Shown: positions 1 through 9,726, numbered from the stretch's first letter. The stretch is 64,000 bases of DNA from Ornithinicoccus sp045032955 (GCF_045032955.1 NZ_JBJFZU010000003.1:124001-188000), one strand, 5' to 3'. Notes: a model not told the origin generated them from the sequence alone. Program-made: numbers and translations.

Positions 1-828
1 ATACCCCAGCCCCTCGCTGCGCGGGCCGCGTCCCACCGCGACCAGCAGCAGCTCGGCGGACAGCTGCTCGCCACCGTCCAGCTCGACCTGGACGCCCGCC
101 TCGTCCTGGGTGACGCCGGACACCGAGACACCGGTGCGCGAGGTGATCCCCCGCTTGCGGAAGGCTCGCTGCAGGTGGCTGCTGATGGTGGGCTCCTCAC
201 CCGGGACCAGCCGGTCCAGCGCCTCCACCACGGTGACCTCCGCGCCGAAGCTGCGCAGCACCGAGGCGAACTCGACGCCGATGACCCCACCGCCCAGCAC
301 GATCGCCCGGTCCGGGACCTCGCTCAGGTTCTGGGCCTGGTCGCTGGTCATGATGCGGCCGCCGATCTCGATCCCGGGCAGGGTGCGGGCGAAGGACCCG
401 GTGGCCAGCACCACGTGGTCGCCGGCGAGCTCCTGGTCGCCGACCCGGACGGTCCCCGGGCCGTCGAGGACGCCCTCGCCCTCGACGTAGGTGATGCCCT
501 CAGCCGCCCGGACCAGCCCCTGCAGGCCCTTGTGCAACCGCCCGACGACTCCGTCCTTGTAGCGGTGCACGGCCTCCAGGTCGATCCCCTCGAAGGTGCT
601 GCGGACCCCGTAGGTCGCGGAGCCGCGGGCGGAGTCGGCGACCTCGGCGCTGTGCAGCAGGGCCTTGGTGGGGATGCAGCCGCGGTGCAGGCAGGTCCCA
701 CCGAGCTTGTCCTTCTCCACCAGGGCGACGCGCAGCCCCAGCTGCGCCGCACGCAGCGCGCAGGCGTACCCGCCGCTGCCGCCACCGAGGATCACGATGT
801 CGTACGTCGTCATCGGCATGGGCGTCAT
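1..828 (-). CDS. lpdA: Dihydrolipoyl dehydrogenase, N-terminal part (runs off the window)
   Basis: E3 flavoenzyme that reoxidises lipoyl groups of 2-oxoacid dehydrogenase complexes, and of the glycine cleavage system, with NAD+. The 276 visible codons show the N-terminal FAD motif GGGSGG (residues 15-20), the redox-active pair in GGTCLHRGC (C46, C51), and a second dinucleotide motif LGGGVIGVEF near residue 180. The family is about 460 residues, so roughly 190 residues lie left of base 1. The start at 828 is chosen because GGAGG lies 7 bases upstream; ATGs at 819 and 813 are alternatives. The nearby gcvT fits a shared lipoate/glycine-cleavage context. Regulation is not visible. Confidence 0.93.
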   Translation of the reverse strand, partial: MTPMPMTTYDIVILGGGSGGYACALRAAQLGLRVALVEKDKLGGTCLHRGCIPTKALLHSAEVADSARGSATYGVRSTFEGIDLEAVHRYKDGVVGRLHKGLQGLVRAAEGITYVEGEGVLDGPGTVRVGDQELAGDHVVLATGSFARTLPGIEIGGRIMTSDQAQNLSEVPDRAIVLGGGVIGVEFASVLRSFGAEVTVVEALDRLVPGEEPTISSHLQRAFRKRGITSRTGVSVSGVTQDEAGVQVELDGGEQLSAELLLVAVGRGPRSEGLGY

Positions 829-917
829 CCTGCCACCTCCGAGGAAACCGGTGGCAGCCGGTGGCCCGGCGTGCGAGGCTGACCCGGTCATGTCCCGACG
901 AGGTGAGGAGGTGGCCG

Positions 918-1094
918 ATGAACGACTCTCCGGTCACGGACGACGTCAAGGCCAAGTTCCGCGAGGCCCTGGAGAAGAAGCAGGCCCACGGAGGGACGGA
1001 CGTCTCCGACCATTCCGAGCACGGCAAGGTCGCGCACGCGCGTGACGCCAAGACCTCGGGGTCGCAGCAGATGTTCCGCCGCAAGAGCGGCTGA
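918..1094 (+). CDS. DUF5302 small protein
   Basis: A 58-residue, highly charged, probably cytoplasmic protein with no membrane segment. An early KAKFREALEKK helix and a C-terminal QQMFRRKSG tail match the DUF5302 family of actinobacteria, whose function is unknown. The ATG at 918 follows a strong GAGGTGAGGAGG ribosome site; an in-frame upstream GTG would only add residues without an RBS. It is divergent from lpdA and convergent with pepA, with a strong hairpin between their ends. The family is often found beside dihydrolipoyl dehydrogenase or aminopeptidase genes; whether it works with them is unknown. Confidence 0.8.
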   Translation: MNDSPVTDDVKAKFREALEKKQAHGGTDVSDHSEHGKVAHARDAKTSGSQQMFRRKSG

Positions 1095-1115
1095 CGTCGG
1101 ACCGTCGCACGGACG

Positions 1116-1153
1116 CGAGGGGCACCATCCGCCACGGCGGACGGTGCCCCTCG
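1116..1153. terminator. Bidirectional hairpin terminator between DUF5302 and pepA
   Basis: An 18-bp inverted repeat (1116-1133 and 1136-1153) with a 2-base centre and one A/C mismatch. There is no T-tract, as is common in actinobacteria. It lies between two convergent gene ends. Confidence 0.7.
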
Positions 1154-1167
1154 TGCCGTCCTGGGTC

Positions 1168-2703
1168 TCAGCCGGCGTAGGAGCGGGCCAGCGCCACCAG
1201 CGAGCGCACGCCGGCGCCGGTGCCGCCCTTGGGGTGGTAGCCCCAGGGGGACTTCTCGTTGAAGGCCGGCCCGGCGATGTCCAGGTGGGCCCACGGGATC
1301 TGCGCGGACTCGCCCTCGTCATCGCCCGTGTCGGACCCGCGGGTGCCGACGAACTCCTGCAGGAAGGTCGCCGCCACCATCGCGCCGGCCGAGCGCTCGC
1401 CGGTGTGCTTGAGGTCCGCCACCGGGGTGTCCAGGGTGGGCCGCAGCTCCTCGGGCATGGGCAGCGCCCAGGCGGTGTCGCCGGCCTCGGTGCCCAGCCG
1501 GACCAGGGTGTCCCGCAGCCCGTCGTCGTTGCCCATCACGCCCATCGTCCGCTCGCCGAGGGCGACGATGCAGGCACCGGTCAGGGTGGCCACGTCGACG
1601 ATGGCGTCCGGCTGCTGCTCGGAGGCCAGCGCCAGGCCGTCGGCCATCACCAGCCGGCCCTCGGCGTCGGTGTTGATGATCTCGACGGTGCGACCGCCGC
1701 GCATGGTGACCACGTCGCCGGGTCGCTGCGCGAGGTCGCCGGTCATGTTCTCCGCCAGGCACAGGTATGCCGTCACCTGGACCGGCAGGCCCAGCTCGGC
1801 GATGGCCAGGGTCGCCGCGGCGCAGGCGGCGGCGCCGCCCATGTCCATCTTCATGGTGACCATCGAGGCGCCCGGCTTGAGGCACAGGCCGCCGGAGTCG
1901 AAGGTGATGCCCTTGCCGACCAGGGCCAGGTGGGTGTTCGCGCCCTCGGGCGTGTAGCGCAGGGTCACCAGCCGCGGGCCGCGCCCGGATCCCTGCCCGA
2001 CGCCGACGATGCCGCCGCAGCCCTCGGCGACCAGCCGCTCGGGCTCCCAGACCTCGACCTCGACGCCGGTGCCGGCCGCCCGCTCCAGCACCGAGTCGGC
2101 GAAGGTCTCCGGGTAGAGCAGGTTGGGCGGGGTGTTGACCAGGTCCCGGGCGTAGCAGACCGCCGACGCGAGCGCGTCGACCTCGCCGCCGGCCGCCCCG
2201 GCCTCCTTCTCGTCGACGCCGACCACGGTGACCGAGGCCAGCGGCGCCTTCGCCGACTCGGCTTTGCCGACGCCGTGCTGCTGGTCGAAGCTGTAGGCGC
2301 CGAGCACGGCGCCCTCGGCCACCGCCTGCGCCTGCGCGCGGTCCTGCTGGCCGAGCGCGAGGACGGCCGAGGAACGACCGGCCAGCGCACGGGCGGCGAT
2401 GCCGGCGGCCCGCCGCAGCTGCTCGCTGCGCGGGGCCGGGCCGCTGCTCGCGACGCCGACCACCACGACGACGGACGCGGCGACGCCCTCCACTCCTGCC
2501 ACCCGGGTGATCTCGTCTGCGCCGCCCTCGGCGCCGAGGGCGGCCAGGGTCTCCAGCAGCGCGGCGGCCGTGCTCTCGCTCAGCCCGTGCCCCTCGAGCA
2601 GGCTCAGGCTGCCGGCCTTCTTCGTGGCCCCGATGACCAGGGCGTCGCCCGGGAGGTCGGCGGGTGCGGAGCTGGTGAAGCTGGTGGTGGTGCGGGGCGC
2701 CAT
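1168..2703 (-). CDS. pepA: Leucyl aminopeptidase (M17)
   Basis: Cytosolic di-metal aminopeptidase that removes N-terminal residues during peptide turnover. At 511 residues it has the usual M17 length: a variable N-terminal domain, then the catalytic C-terminal domain. The domain carries VGKGITFDSGG, the metal-ligand stretch MKMDMGG, and the family signature NTDAEGRL near residue 346. The ATG at 2703 is preceded by AAGGACG. Divergent from gcvT across 76 bases. The pepA-gcvT pairing is also seen in mycobacteria (pepB/gcvT). Function as an aminopeptidase is well supported; in some bacteria PepA also binds DNA, which cannot be judged here. Confidence 0.96.
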   Translation of the reverse strand: MAPRTTTSFTSSAPADLPGDALVIGATKKAGSLSLLEGHGLSESTAAALLETLAALGAEGGADEITRVAGVEGVAASVVVVVGVASSGPAPRSEQLRRAAGIAARALAGRSSAVLALGQQDRAQAQAVAEGAVLGAYSFDQQHGVGKAESAKAPLASVTVVGVDEKEAGAAGGEVDALASAVCYARDLVNTPPNLLYPETFADSVLERAAGTGVEVEVWEPERLVAEGCGGIVGVGQGSGRGPRLVTLRYTPEGANTHLALVGKGITFDSGGLCLKPGASMVTMKMDMGGAAACAAATLAIAELGLPVQVTAYLCLAENMTGDLAQRPGDVVTMRGGRTVEIINTDAEGRLVMADGLALASEQQPDAIVDVATLTGACIVALGERTMGVMGNDDGLRDTLVRLGTEAGDTAWALPMPEELRPTLDTPVADLKHTGERSAGAMVAATFLQEFVGTRGSDTGDDEGESAQIPWAHLDIAGPAFNEKSPWGYHPKGGTGAGVRSLVALARSYAG

Positions 2704-2765
2704 GTCACGTCCTTGTCGTCGGGGATCGGGTCCTGCCGCCCGAGACTAGGCCACACCCCGAGCAC

Positions 2766-2771
2766 TAGGCT
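2766..2771 (+). promoter_or_regulatory. -10 element for leaderless gcvT
   Basis: TAGGCT ends 8 bases before the gcvT ATG and no Shine-Dalgarno is present, so transcription probably starts at the start codon. Confidence 0.6.
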
Positions 2772-2779
2772 GACCGACC

Positions 2780-3886
2780 ATGAGCGACTCCACGACGATG
2801 ACGTCCCCGCTGCACGACCGGCACGTCGTGCTCGGTGCCAAGATGGCCGACTTCAGTGGCTGGTCGATGCCGATCGAGTACCCCGGCGGTGGGGTGGTGG
2901 CCGAGCACACCGCGGTCCGCGAGCGCGTCGGTCTCTTCGACGTCTCGCACCTGGGCAACGCGTCGGTGCGCGGCCCCGGCGCCAAGGACTTCCTCAACAC
3001 CTGCCTGGCCAACGACCTGGACCGGATCGAGCCGGGTAAGGCCCAGTACACGCTGTGCTGCGACGAGGACGGCGGCGTGGTGGACGACCTGATCGCCTAC
3101 CTGCGCAGCGAGGACGACGTCTTCCTCATCCCCAACGCCGCCAACACGGCCGAGGTGGTCCGCCGGCTGCAACTGGAGGCGCCCGCCGGGGTGGAGGTGT
3201 CGGACGAGCACCGGGAGCACGCCATCCTGGCGCTGCAGGGACCCGCGGTCGACGAGGTGATGACCGCCCTCGGGCTGCCGACCGGGCACGGGTACATGAG
3301 CTTCGTGGACACCACCTGGGAGGGCGTCCCGGTCACCGTGTGCCGCACCGGCTACACCGGTGAGCGCGGCTACGAGCTGGTCTGTGCGGCCGCGGACGCC
3401 GGCGCGCTGTGGGACGCGCTGGTGGCGGCGATGGAGCCGTACGCCGGCATCCCGTGCGGGCTCGGTGCCCGGGACACGCTGCGCACCGAAATGGGGTATG
3501 CCCTGCACGGCAACGAGCTGTCCCGCGAGATCACCCCGGTGATGGGCCGGACCGCCTGGGCCGTCGGCTGGGACAAGCCCGCCTTCTGGGGCAAGGAGGC
3601 ACTCACCCGTCAGCGCGAGGCCAAGGAGTGCCGGCTCTCGCGGGGCCTGCTGGTCACCGGTCGGGGGATCCCCCGGGCCGGGTGCACCGTGCTCGACCAG
3701 GACGGGACCGAGGTCGGGGTGGTCACCTCGGGCACCTTCGGGCCCACCCTCAGGCGCGGGGTGGCGCTCGCGCTGCTGGACCGCACGATCGCCGAGGGCA
3801 CGCCGCTGGTGGTCGACGTCCGGGGACGTCGGGTCGAGGTCGAGATGAGCAGGCCGCCGTTCGTCACCGGGGGCGCCGCCGGCTGA
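2780..3886 (+). CDS. gcvT: Aminomethyltransferase, glycine cleavage T protein
   Basis: Transfers the aminomethyl carbon of glycine from lipoyl H protein to tetrahydrofolate, releasing ammonia. The 368 residues show the GCV_T fold: an early MADFSGWSMPIEYPGGG segment, then FDVSHLG, the mid-protein YTGERGYEL signature, and the C-terminal barrel. The length is normal for the family. The start is set by a TAGGCT -10 element 8 bases upstream. No gcvH or gcvP is in the window, so the rest of the system lies elsewhere. The folate-binding YgfZ paralogue is an alternative, but the full-length C-terminal domain and glycine-cleavage-like motifs favour GcvT. Confidence 0.93.
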   Translation: MSDSTTMTSPLHDRHVVLGAKMADFSGWSMPIEYPGGGVVAEHTAVRERVGLFDVSHLGNASVRGPGAKDFLNTCLANDLDRIEPGKAQYTLCCDEDGGVVDDLIAYLRSEDDVFLIPNAANTAEVVRRLQLEAPAGVEVSDEHREHAILALQGPAVDEVMTALGLPTGHGYMSFVDTTWEGVPVTVCRTGYTGERGYELVCAAADAGALWDALVAAMEPYAGIPCGLGARDTLRTEMGYALHGNELSREITPVMGRTAWAVGWDKPAFWGKEALTRQREAKECRLSRGLLVTGRGIPRAGCTVLDQDGTEVGVVTSGTFGPTLRRGVALALLDRTIAEGTPLVVDVRGRRVEVEMSRPPFVTGGAAG

Positions 3887-3901
3887 GCAGGCGGCGGCTG
3901 A

Positions 3902-4363
3902 TCAGTGGCCGACGAGCGGGGCGCCGGAGATGTCCAGCACCCGGCCCGCGGCCACCAGGTGCACCCGTCGACAGGCCGCGGAGAGGCGTCGGTTCACCCG
4001 CTCGAGGAGGTCGTGCAGCAGCGCCTGAGCGGGCTCGGTGTGGGCGCCGGCGGGCGCCGTCTCCCGGCTCAGCACCACCACGTCGAAGGGGAGGGCCTGC
4101 AGGGCGACCACCAGCTCGTCCAGCTGGTCGTCCACCTGCCGCTGCGCAGCCGGGGGGTCCAGCGGGAGGCGCGTGCCGAGCTGCCCGGCCAGCCAGCCGG
4201 GGACGTCCTCCACCAGCACCGGCCCCCGCGCTGCCATCAGGGCCCGGGTCAGGTCGTCGGTGCTGCCGCCCACCCGGGTCACCCCGTGGTGCGGGCGGAG
4301 CAGGGTGTCGGCGTGCCGCGACACGTCACCGGGCGCGTTGCCCAGCACCAGGGTGGACGTCAT
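3902..4363 (-). CDS. CobU-like protein lacking the kinase P-loop
   Basis: The 153 residues align by eye along their whole length with adenosylcobinamide kinase/guanylyltransferase (CobU). The C-terminal half keeps the family pattern of LSRE, then a VNRRLSAACRRVHLVAAG-type helix and strand. The N-terminal nucleotide loop, normally GGxRSGKS, reads LGNAPGDVSRHAD here: the Lys and both Ser/Thr contacts are gone. It is therefore unlikely to be an active kinase. The ATG at 4363 follows GAGGAG. The gene sits between gcvT and DUF3043, where relatives carry cobU/cobT/cobS; neither cobT nor cobS remains. It may be a decaying relic or a repurposed nucleotide-binding protein. Confidence 0.72.
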   Translation of the reverse strand: MTSTLVLGNAPGDVSRHADTLLRPHHGVTRVGGSTDDLTRALMAARGPVLVEDVPGWLAGQLGTRLPLDPPAAQRQVDDQLDELVVALQALPFDVVVLSRETAPAGAHTEPAQALLHDLLERVNRRLSAACRRVHLVAAGRVLDISGAPLVGH

Positions 4364-4401
4364 GGCTGAACGAGCTCCTCGGTCGGTCGGGCTGCGGTCG
4401 G

Positions 4402-5007
4402 TCAGCGGCGGACCGGCGTGTCGCCACGCCCCACCGCTGGGCGAGGGATGCGGCTGCCGCGCATCTGGAAGGCCCGCAGCACGACGTACCAGGCGGAGCC
4501 CTTGCCCGGGTCCTGGCCGAACTCCTGCGCATACCTCTTCTTGGTCCGGCGCCACAGCAGCCAGCAGTCGACGACGCCGAAGAGCATGAGGCCGTAGGCC
4601 ACCGCGAAGGTGCCCATCCGGGACCAGGCGAACGGCAGCAGCGAGATCGCCAGCACGCCGATCATCGCGGGGAGCAGGATCTCGCCCACGTTCCACCGCG
4701 AGTCCACCGAGTCGCGCAGGAACCGCCGCTCGGGACCGCGGTCCCGGGCCGGGAGGTAGCGCTCCTCTCCCCGGAGCATCGCCTCCCGGGCCTTGGCGCG
4801 CTCGGCGCGCTGCTTGGCCTTCTGGTCGGCGGTCATCGACTTGCGGTCGACCACGAGCGGGCGGCGGTTCGCCGCCTCGGAGTCGCGCCGGCGGGGGGTC
4901 GGGCGGCCCTTGCCGACCGGCCGCGAGGGGTCACCGGGGGCGACCGGGCTCGTCACGGCTTCCGTGTGCGCCTCGGTCAGCTCCTTGGACCTTCTCCCAA
5001 AAACCAC
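4402..5007 (-). CDS. DUF3043 membrane protein
   Basis: 201 residues. The N-terminal 95 are basic and charged (RPTPRRRDSEAANRRPLVVD, then a KAKQRAERAKARE helix). Next comes FLRDSVDSRWNVGEILLP and two hydrophobic helices at about residues 105-155. The C-terminus is a basic tail ending near RRTKKRYAQEFG. This is the DUF3043 pattern, equivalent to Rv2206 of M. tuberculosis as I recall; its function is unknown. The GTG at 5007 is chosen because TACACT ends 6 bases upstream, giving a leaderless mRNA. It is divergent from the M20 peptidase, whose own -10 is only 27 bases away. Confidence 0.85.
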   Translation of the reverse strand: MVFGRRSKELTEAHTEAVTSPVAPGDPSRPVGKGRPTPRRRDSEAANRRPLVVDRKSMTADQKAKQRAERAKAREAMLRGEERYLPARDRGPERRFLRDSVDSRWNVGEILLPAMIGVLAISLLPFAWSRMGTFAVAYGLMLFGVVDCWLLWRRTKKRYAQEFGQDPGKGSAWYVVLRAFQMRGSRIPRPAVGRGDTPVRR

Positions 5008-5013
5008 GTGCTC

Positions 5014-5019
5014 AGTGTA
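5014..5019 (-). promoter_or_regulatory. -10 element for leaderless DUF3043
   Basis: TACACT on the minus strand, 6 bases from the GTG start. It is back to back with the M20 peptidase promoter. Confidence 0.55.
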
Positions 5020-5046
5020 CGCATCGTGCCCCGGGCCACCGGTGGT

Positions 5047-5052
5047 TAGGCT
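5047..5052 (+). promoter_or_regulatory. -10 element for leaderless M20 peptidase
   Basis: TAGGCT, 8 bases before the GTG at 5061; no ribosome site is present. Confidence 0.6.
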
Positions 5053-5060
5053 CGGCTCTC

Positions 5061-6447
5061 GTGGATCCGACGACGAACGACCAGTCCGGCGCCGCGGGGC
5101 GCACCGCCGAGCTCACCGCACGGATGCGTGACCTGATGCCGGGGGTGCGCTCCGACCTGGAGGCGCTGACCCGCATACCGTCCGTGTCCCTGGACTCCTT
5201 CGACCAGCGGCACGTGGACGACAGCGCTGCCGCCACCGCCGACCTGCTGCGGGCCGAAGGGCTGGCGGTGGTGGTCGTCCGCGAGGGCGGGCGTCCGGCC
5301 GTGATCGGCCGGCTGCCGGCGCCGCCCGGGGCGCCGACCGTGCTGCTGTACGCGCACCACGACGTCCAGCCGCCCGGCGACGACGCGGACTGGGACACCC
5401 CCGTCTTCGAGCCCACCCAGGTGGGAGAGCGGCTCTACGCCCGCGGGGTGGCCGACGACAAGGCCGGGGTGCTGGCGCACGTCGCGGCGCTGCGCGCGCA
5501 CGGCGGCCGGCCACCGGTGGGGGTCACCGTCTTCGTGGAGGGCGAGGAGGAGGTCGGCTCGGACTCGTTGCCCACCATCCTGGACCGGCACGGGGACCTG
5601 CTGGCCTGCGACGCGATCGTGCTCGCCGACTCGCACAACTGGAAGGTCGGGGTCCCCGCGCTGACCACCACGCTGCGCGGCATGGTGCGGGTGGTGGTCG
5701 AGGTGCGGGCGCTGGAGCACGGGCTCCACAGCGGCCTCTACGGCGGTGCGGTGCCGGACGGGCTGACCGCCCTGTGCCGGCTGCTGGCCACCCTGCACGA
5801 CGAGGTCGGCGACGTCGCGGTCCCGAACCTGATGCGTTCCGAGGCGGCCGAGCTGGACTTCACCGAGGAGGACCTGCGCGCGGACGCCGGCCTGCCCCCG
5901 GGGGTCCGCCCGATCGGGACCGGCTCCCTGCTGTCCCGGATGTGGACCCAGCCGTCGGTGACCGTGATCGGCATCGACGCCCCGGCGGTGGACGTCGCGG
6001 CCAACCTGCTCACCCCGGTCGGCCGGGCCAAGGTCTCGATGCGGATCCACCCCGCGGAGGACCCGCGCACCGCCTACCAGGAGCTGCGTGCCCACCTGCA
6101 GCGGCACGCGCCGTGGGGCTGCGGCGTGGAGGTCACCCTGGTCGACGACGGCGCCGGCTTCGCCGCCGACGCCCAAGGCCCCGTCTACGACGCGGCGCGG
6201 CAGGCCTTCACCGACGCCTGGGACGGCGTCGCCCCGGTGGACATCGGCGTGGGCGGCTCGATCCCGTTCGTGGCGGCCTTCGCGCAGCGCTTCCCCGAGG
6301 CCGCCATCCTGGTCACCGGCGTGGAGGACCCGGACACCCGGGCGCACGCCGCCAACGAGAGCCTGCACCTGGGCGAGTTCGAGCGGGTATGCCTGGCCGA
6401 GGCACTCCTGCTGGAACGGCTCGGGACGATGGGCGAGGATGGGGAGC

Positions 6448-6455
<8 letters not shown>
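5061..6455 (+). CDS. M20-family dipeptidase/metallopeptidase
   Basis: Cytosolic zinc-dependent dipeptidase or carboxypeptidase-like hydrolase. In 464 residues it carries the M20 metal-site motifs: YAHHDVQP near residue 95, ARGVADDKAG near 130, and the catalytic/bridging glutamates in VEGEEEVGS near 160. The lid domain includes an EHGLHSGLYGG stretch. This is the dipeptidase (CNDP/PepV-like) subgroup rather than ArgE or DapE; the substrate cannot be fixed from sequence. The GTG start follows a TAGGCT -10. The stop overlaps the next gene by 8 bases, so the two are probably translated together. Confidence 0.9.
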
Positions 6456-7407
<952 letters not shown>

Positions 7408-7411
7408 GCCG

Positions 7412-7433
7412 GGCGGGCGGTGAACCGCCCGCC
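7412..7433 (+). terminator. Hairpin terminator after the GST-like gene
   Basis: GGCGGGCGG / CCGCCCGCC with a TGAA loop, 4 bases after the stop codon and just before the trpS promoter. Confidence 0.6.
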
Positions 7434-7443
7434 GTGGCACCGA

Positions 7444-7449
7444 TAGCAT
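7444..7449 (+). promoter_or_regulatory. -10 element for leaderless trpS
   Basis: TAGCAT, 8 bases before the GTG at 7458. It fixes the trpS start; an open frame extends further upstream but has no support. Confidence 0.6.
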
Positions 7450-7457
7450 CGTCGACC

Positions 7458-8588
7458 GTGACCGACCAGCCGCACGAGCCCGACGACCTCATCGGCGAGG
7501 CCCTCGCCGACTCCACCTCCGACGCGTCGCTGCAGCGCACCGTGCTGCGCAGCGAGCAGATCTCCGCCGACCTCGAGGTCGCCCCGGAGCGCTACCGGAT
7601 GCTGACCGGTGACCGGCCCACCGGCCACCTGCACCTGGGCCACTACTTCGGCAGCCTGCGCAACCGGGTGGCGCTGCAGGACAAGGGCCTGGACACCTGG
7701 GTGCTGATCGCCGACTACCAGGTGATCACCGACCGCGACTCGGTCGGCTCGCTGCAGGAGCGGGTCTTCTCGCTGCTCACCGACTATCTCGCCGTCGGCA
7801 TCGACCCGGCCAGGACGACGATCTTCGCGCACTCGCAGGTCCCGGCGCTGAACCAGCTGATGCTGCCTTTCCTGTCCCTGGTCACGGACAGCGAGCTGCG
7901 GCGCAACCCGACCGTGAAGGCCGAGCAGGACGCCACCGGGGGCCGCCCGATGACCGGCCTGATGCTCACCTACCCGGTGCACCAGGCGGCGGACATCCTG
8001 TTCTGCAAGGCCAACGTGGTGCCGGTGGGCAAGGACCAGCTGCCGCACCTGGAGCAGACCCGGGTGGTGGCCCGCCGGTTCGACGAGCGGTACGGCCGCG
8101 CCGGGGACGCGAGCCGGCCGGTCTTCCCGCCGCCGGACGCGCTGCTGTCGGAGGTGCCGAACCTGCTGGGCACCGACGGGCAGAAGATGAGCAAGTCCCG
8201 GGGCAACGTCATCGAGCTGCGGATGAGCGCGGACGAGACCGCGAAGGCGATCAAGAAGGCGGTGACCGACGCCGACCGGCACATCGGCTACGACCCGGTG
8301 GCCCGGCCTGAGGTCTCCAACCTGGTGCTGCTCGCCGCGCTCACCACCGGGCGGGACCCGCACGCCGTCGCGGACGAGATCGGTGACGGCGGGTCGGGGG
8401 CGCTCAAGGCACTGGTGACCGAGGCGGTCAACGAGCACCTGGCCCCGGTCCGCGCCCGCCGCGCCGAGCTGGCGGCCGACCCCGGCCACCTGCGCCAGGT
8501 GCTGGCCACCGGTGACGCCCGCGCCAACGAGGTCGCCGAGCAGACCCTCGCGCAGGTGCGCGAGGCGATGCAGATGGTCTACGGCTGA
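7458..8588 (+). CDS. trpS: Tryptophanyl-tRNA synthetase
   Basis: Class Ic aminoacyl-tRNA synthetase that charges tRNA-Trp. 376 residues. The ATP-binding HIGH-type motif is GHLHLGH at residues 57-62, after GDRPTG. The KMSKS loop is in GTDGQKMSKSRGN near residue 243. The AIDR-like region reads LTYPVHQAADILF. There is an N-terminal extension of about 45 residues ahead of RYRMLTGDRPTG. The GTG at 7458 is chosen from the leaderless -10. The only other tryptophan gene in the window, trpD, is 7 kb away and not co-transcribed. Confidence 0.95.
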   Translation: MTDQPHEPDDLIGEALADSTSDASLQRTVLRSEQISADLEVAPERYRMLTGDRPTGHLHLGHYFGSLRNRVALQDKGLDTWVLIADYQVITDRDSVGSLQERVFSLLTDYLAVGIDPARTTIFAHSQVPALNQLMLPFLSLVTDSELRRNPTVKAEQDATGGRPMTGLMLTYPVHQAADILFCKANVVPVGKDQLPHLEQTRVVARRFDERYGRAGDASRPVFPPPDALLSEVPNLLGTDGQKMSKSRGNVIELRMSADETAKAIKKAVTDADRHIGYDPVARPEVSNLVLLAALTTGRDPHAVADEIGDGGSGALKALVTEAVNEHLAPVRARRAELAADPGHLRQVLATGDARANEVAEQTLAQVREAMQMVYG

Positions 8589-8599
8589 GGTCGGCGGGT

Positions 8600-9718
8600 A
8601 TGCCTGGCCCGCCACGGGTGGTGGTCGTCACCGACCGTTCGGGTGACCGGTTGCCGCCCGGTGCCGCTGAGGACGTGGCCCGGGGGTGGGCCCGGACGGC
8701 ACCGCACGTCCGGGTGGAGGCGCACGCCGGGCACGACGGCGGGGCCGGCTTCGGTGAGCTGGTCGCCGAGCGGTGCGGGACGGACACCGCCACCCACCCG
8801 GTGGTGGTGCCCGGTCCCACCGGTCGGCCGGTGCCCGCGGTGATCACCCTGGTCCGGCGGGACGGGACCAGCGGCGCGACGGCATACCTGGACACGGCGC
8901 AGATCGCCGGACGGCACCTCGCGGACCCCGGCCTGCTGGCGGACCCGGGGGAGCTGTCCAGCGCCGGGGTCGGCCGCGCCCTGCTGCTGGCACGGGAGCT
9001 CGGCGCGCAGCGGGTCGTCGTCGGCGTCGGGCCGCTGGCCTGCCACGACGGCGGGGCCGGCCTGCTCCGGGCCCTCGGCGCCGGGGACGACCTGGCCGAC
9101 CTGCCGGCCGTGCGCAGGGACTGGGCGGACACCCAGCTGGTGGTGGCGAGCACCACGGAGGCCTCGCTGCTCGGCTTCCACGGCGCCAGCGCCACCCTCG
9201 CCGAGCACGGCGTCGACCCGCAGGTGACCCAACGTCTGGAGTCCCGCCTCGGTGAGCTCACCGACCGGGTGAACGCGCTGCTGCCCCCGCAGCGGGACCT
9301 GCTCACCGGGTTGCCCCGCCGCCCGGAGCGGGTGGCCGGGGCCGGTGCCGGTGGTGGGGTCGGGTATGCCGTCCAGCTGCTGGGCGCCCGCACGGACACC
9401 GGTGCGCGCTTCCTGCTCGACGAGCTGGGGATCCGGGACCGGCTGCCGGGGGCGCTGCTGGTGCTGGTCACCGACGTGTACGACTACACCAGCGTCCACG
9501 AGGGGGTGGTGGCCGACACCGCGCGGGCCGCCCTGGACGTCGCGGCCCCCACCGTGGTGCTGGGCCGGGAGGTGTCCGTGGGGCGCCGGGAGGGGATGTC
9601 GCTGGGGGTCAGCGGCTCCTACGCCCCCCGGGGGACGGAGGACCTGGCGGACCTGGCGGCACGGGTCGCCCGGACCTGGACACCACCCCCGCCGCCCCCG
9701 CCGCACGCCCCGCGGTGA
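8600..9718 (+). CDS. Glycerate-kinase-like protein with degraded active-site motifs
   Basis: 372 residues with the overall order of the GarK/GlxK glycerate kinase family. A long central segment aligns around DTAQIAGRH and VGVGPLACHDGGAGLLRALG (about residues 142-161). In true glycerate kinases the latter reads GGSATNDGGAG and the N-terminus carries DSFKGS. Here those are GPLACHDGGAG and DRSGDR, so phosphate-binding residues are lost. The protein ends in a poly-proline tail. The location directly before erpA matches Rv2205c/Rv2204c in mycobacteria, so this variant may be a conserved actinobacterial subfamily with a different role. GAGGTCGG precedes the ATG at 8600. Confidence 0.72.
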   Translation: MPGPPRVVVVTDRSGDRLPPGAAEDVARGWARTAPHVRVEAHAGHDGGAGFGELVAERCGTDTATHPVVVPGPTGRPVPAVITLVRRDGTSGATAYLDTAQIAGRHLADPGLLADPGELSSAGVGRALLLARELGAQRVVVGVGPLACHDGGAGLLRALGAGDDLADLPAVRRDWADTQLVVASTTEASLLGFHGASATLAEHGVDPQVTQRLESRLGELTDRVNALLPPQRDLLTGLPRRPERVAGAGAGGGVGYAVQLLGARTDTGARFLLDELGIRDRLPGALLVLVTDVYDYTSVHEGVVADTARAALDVAAPTVVLGREVSVGRREGMSLGVSGSYAPRGTEDLADLAARVARTWTPPPPPPPHAPR

Positions 9719-9720
9719 CG

Positions 9721-9726
9721 TACCCT
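9721..9726 (+). promoter_or_regulatory. Possible -10 element upstream of erpA
   Basis: TACCCT directly after the preceding stop codon. It would give a leader of about 70 bases before erpA. No clear -35 was seen. Confidence 0.3.
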
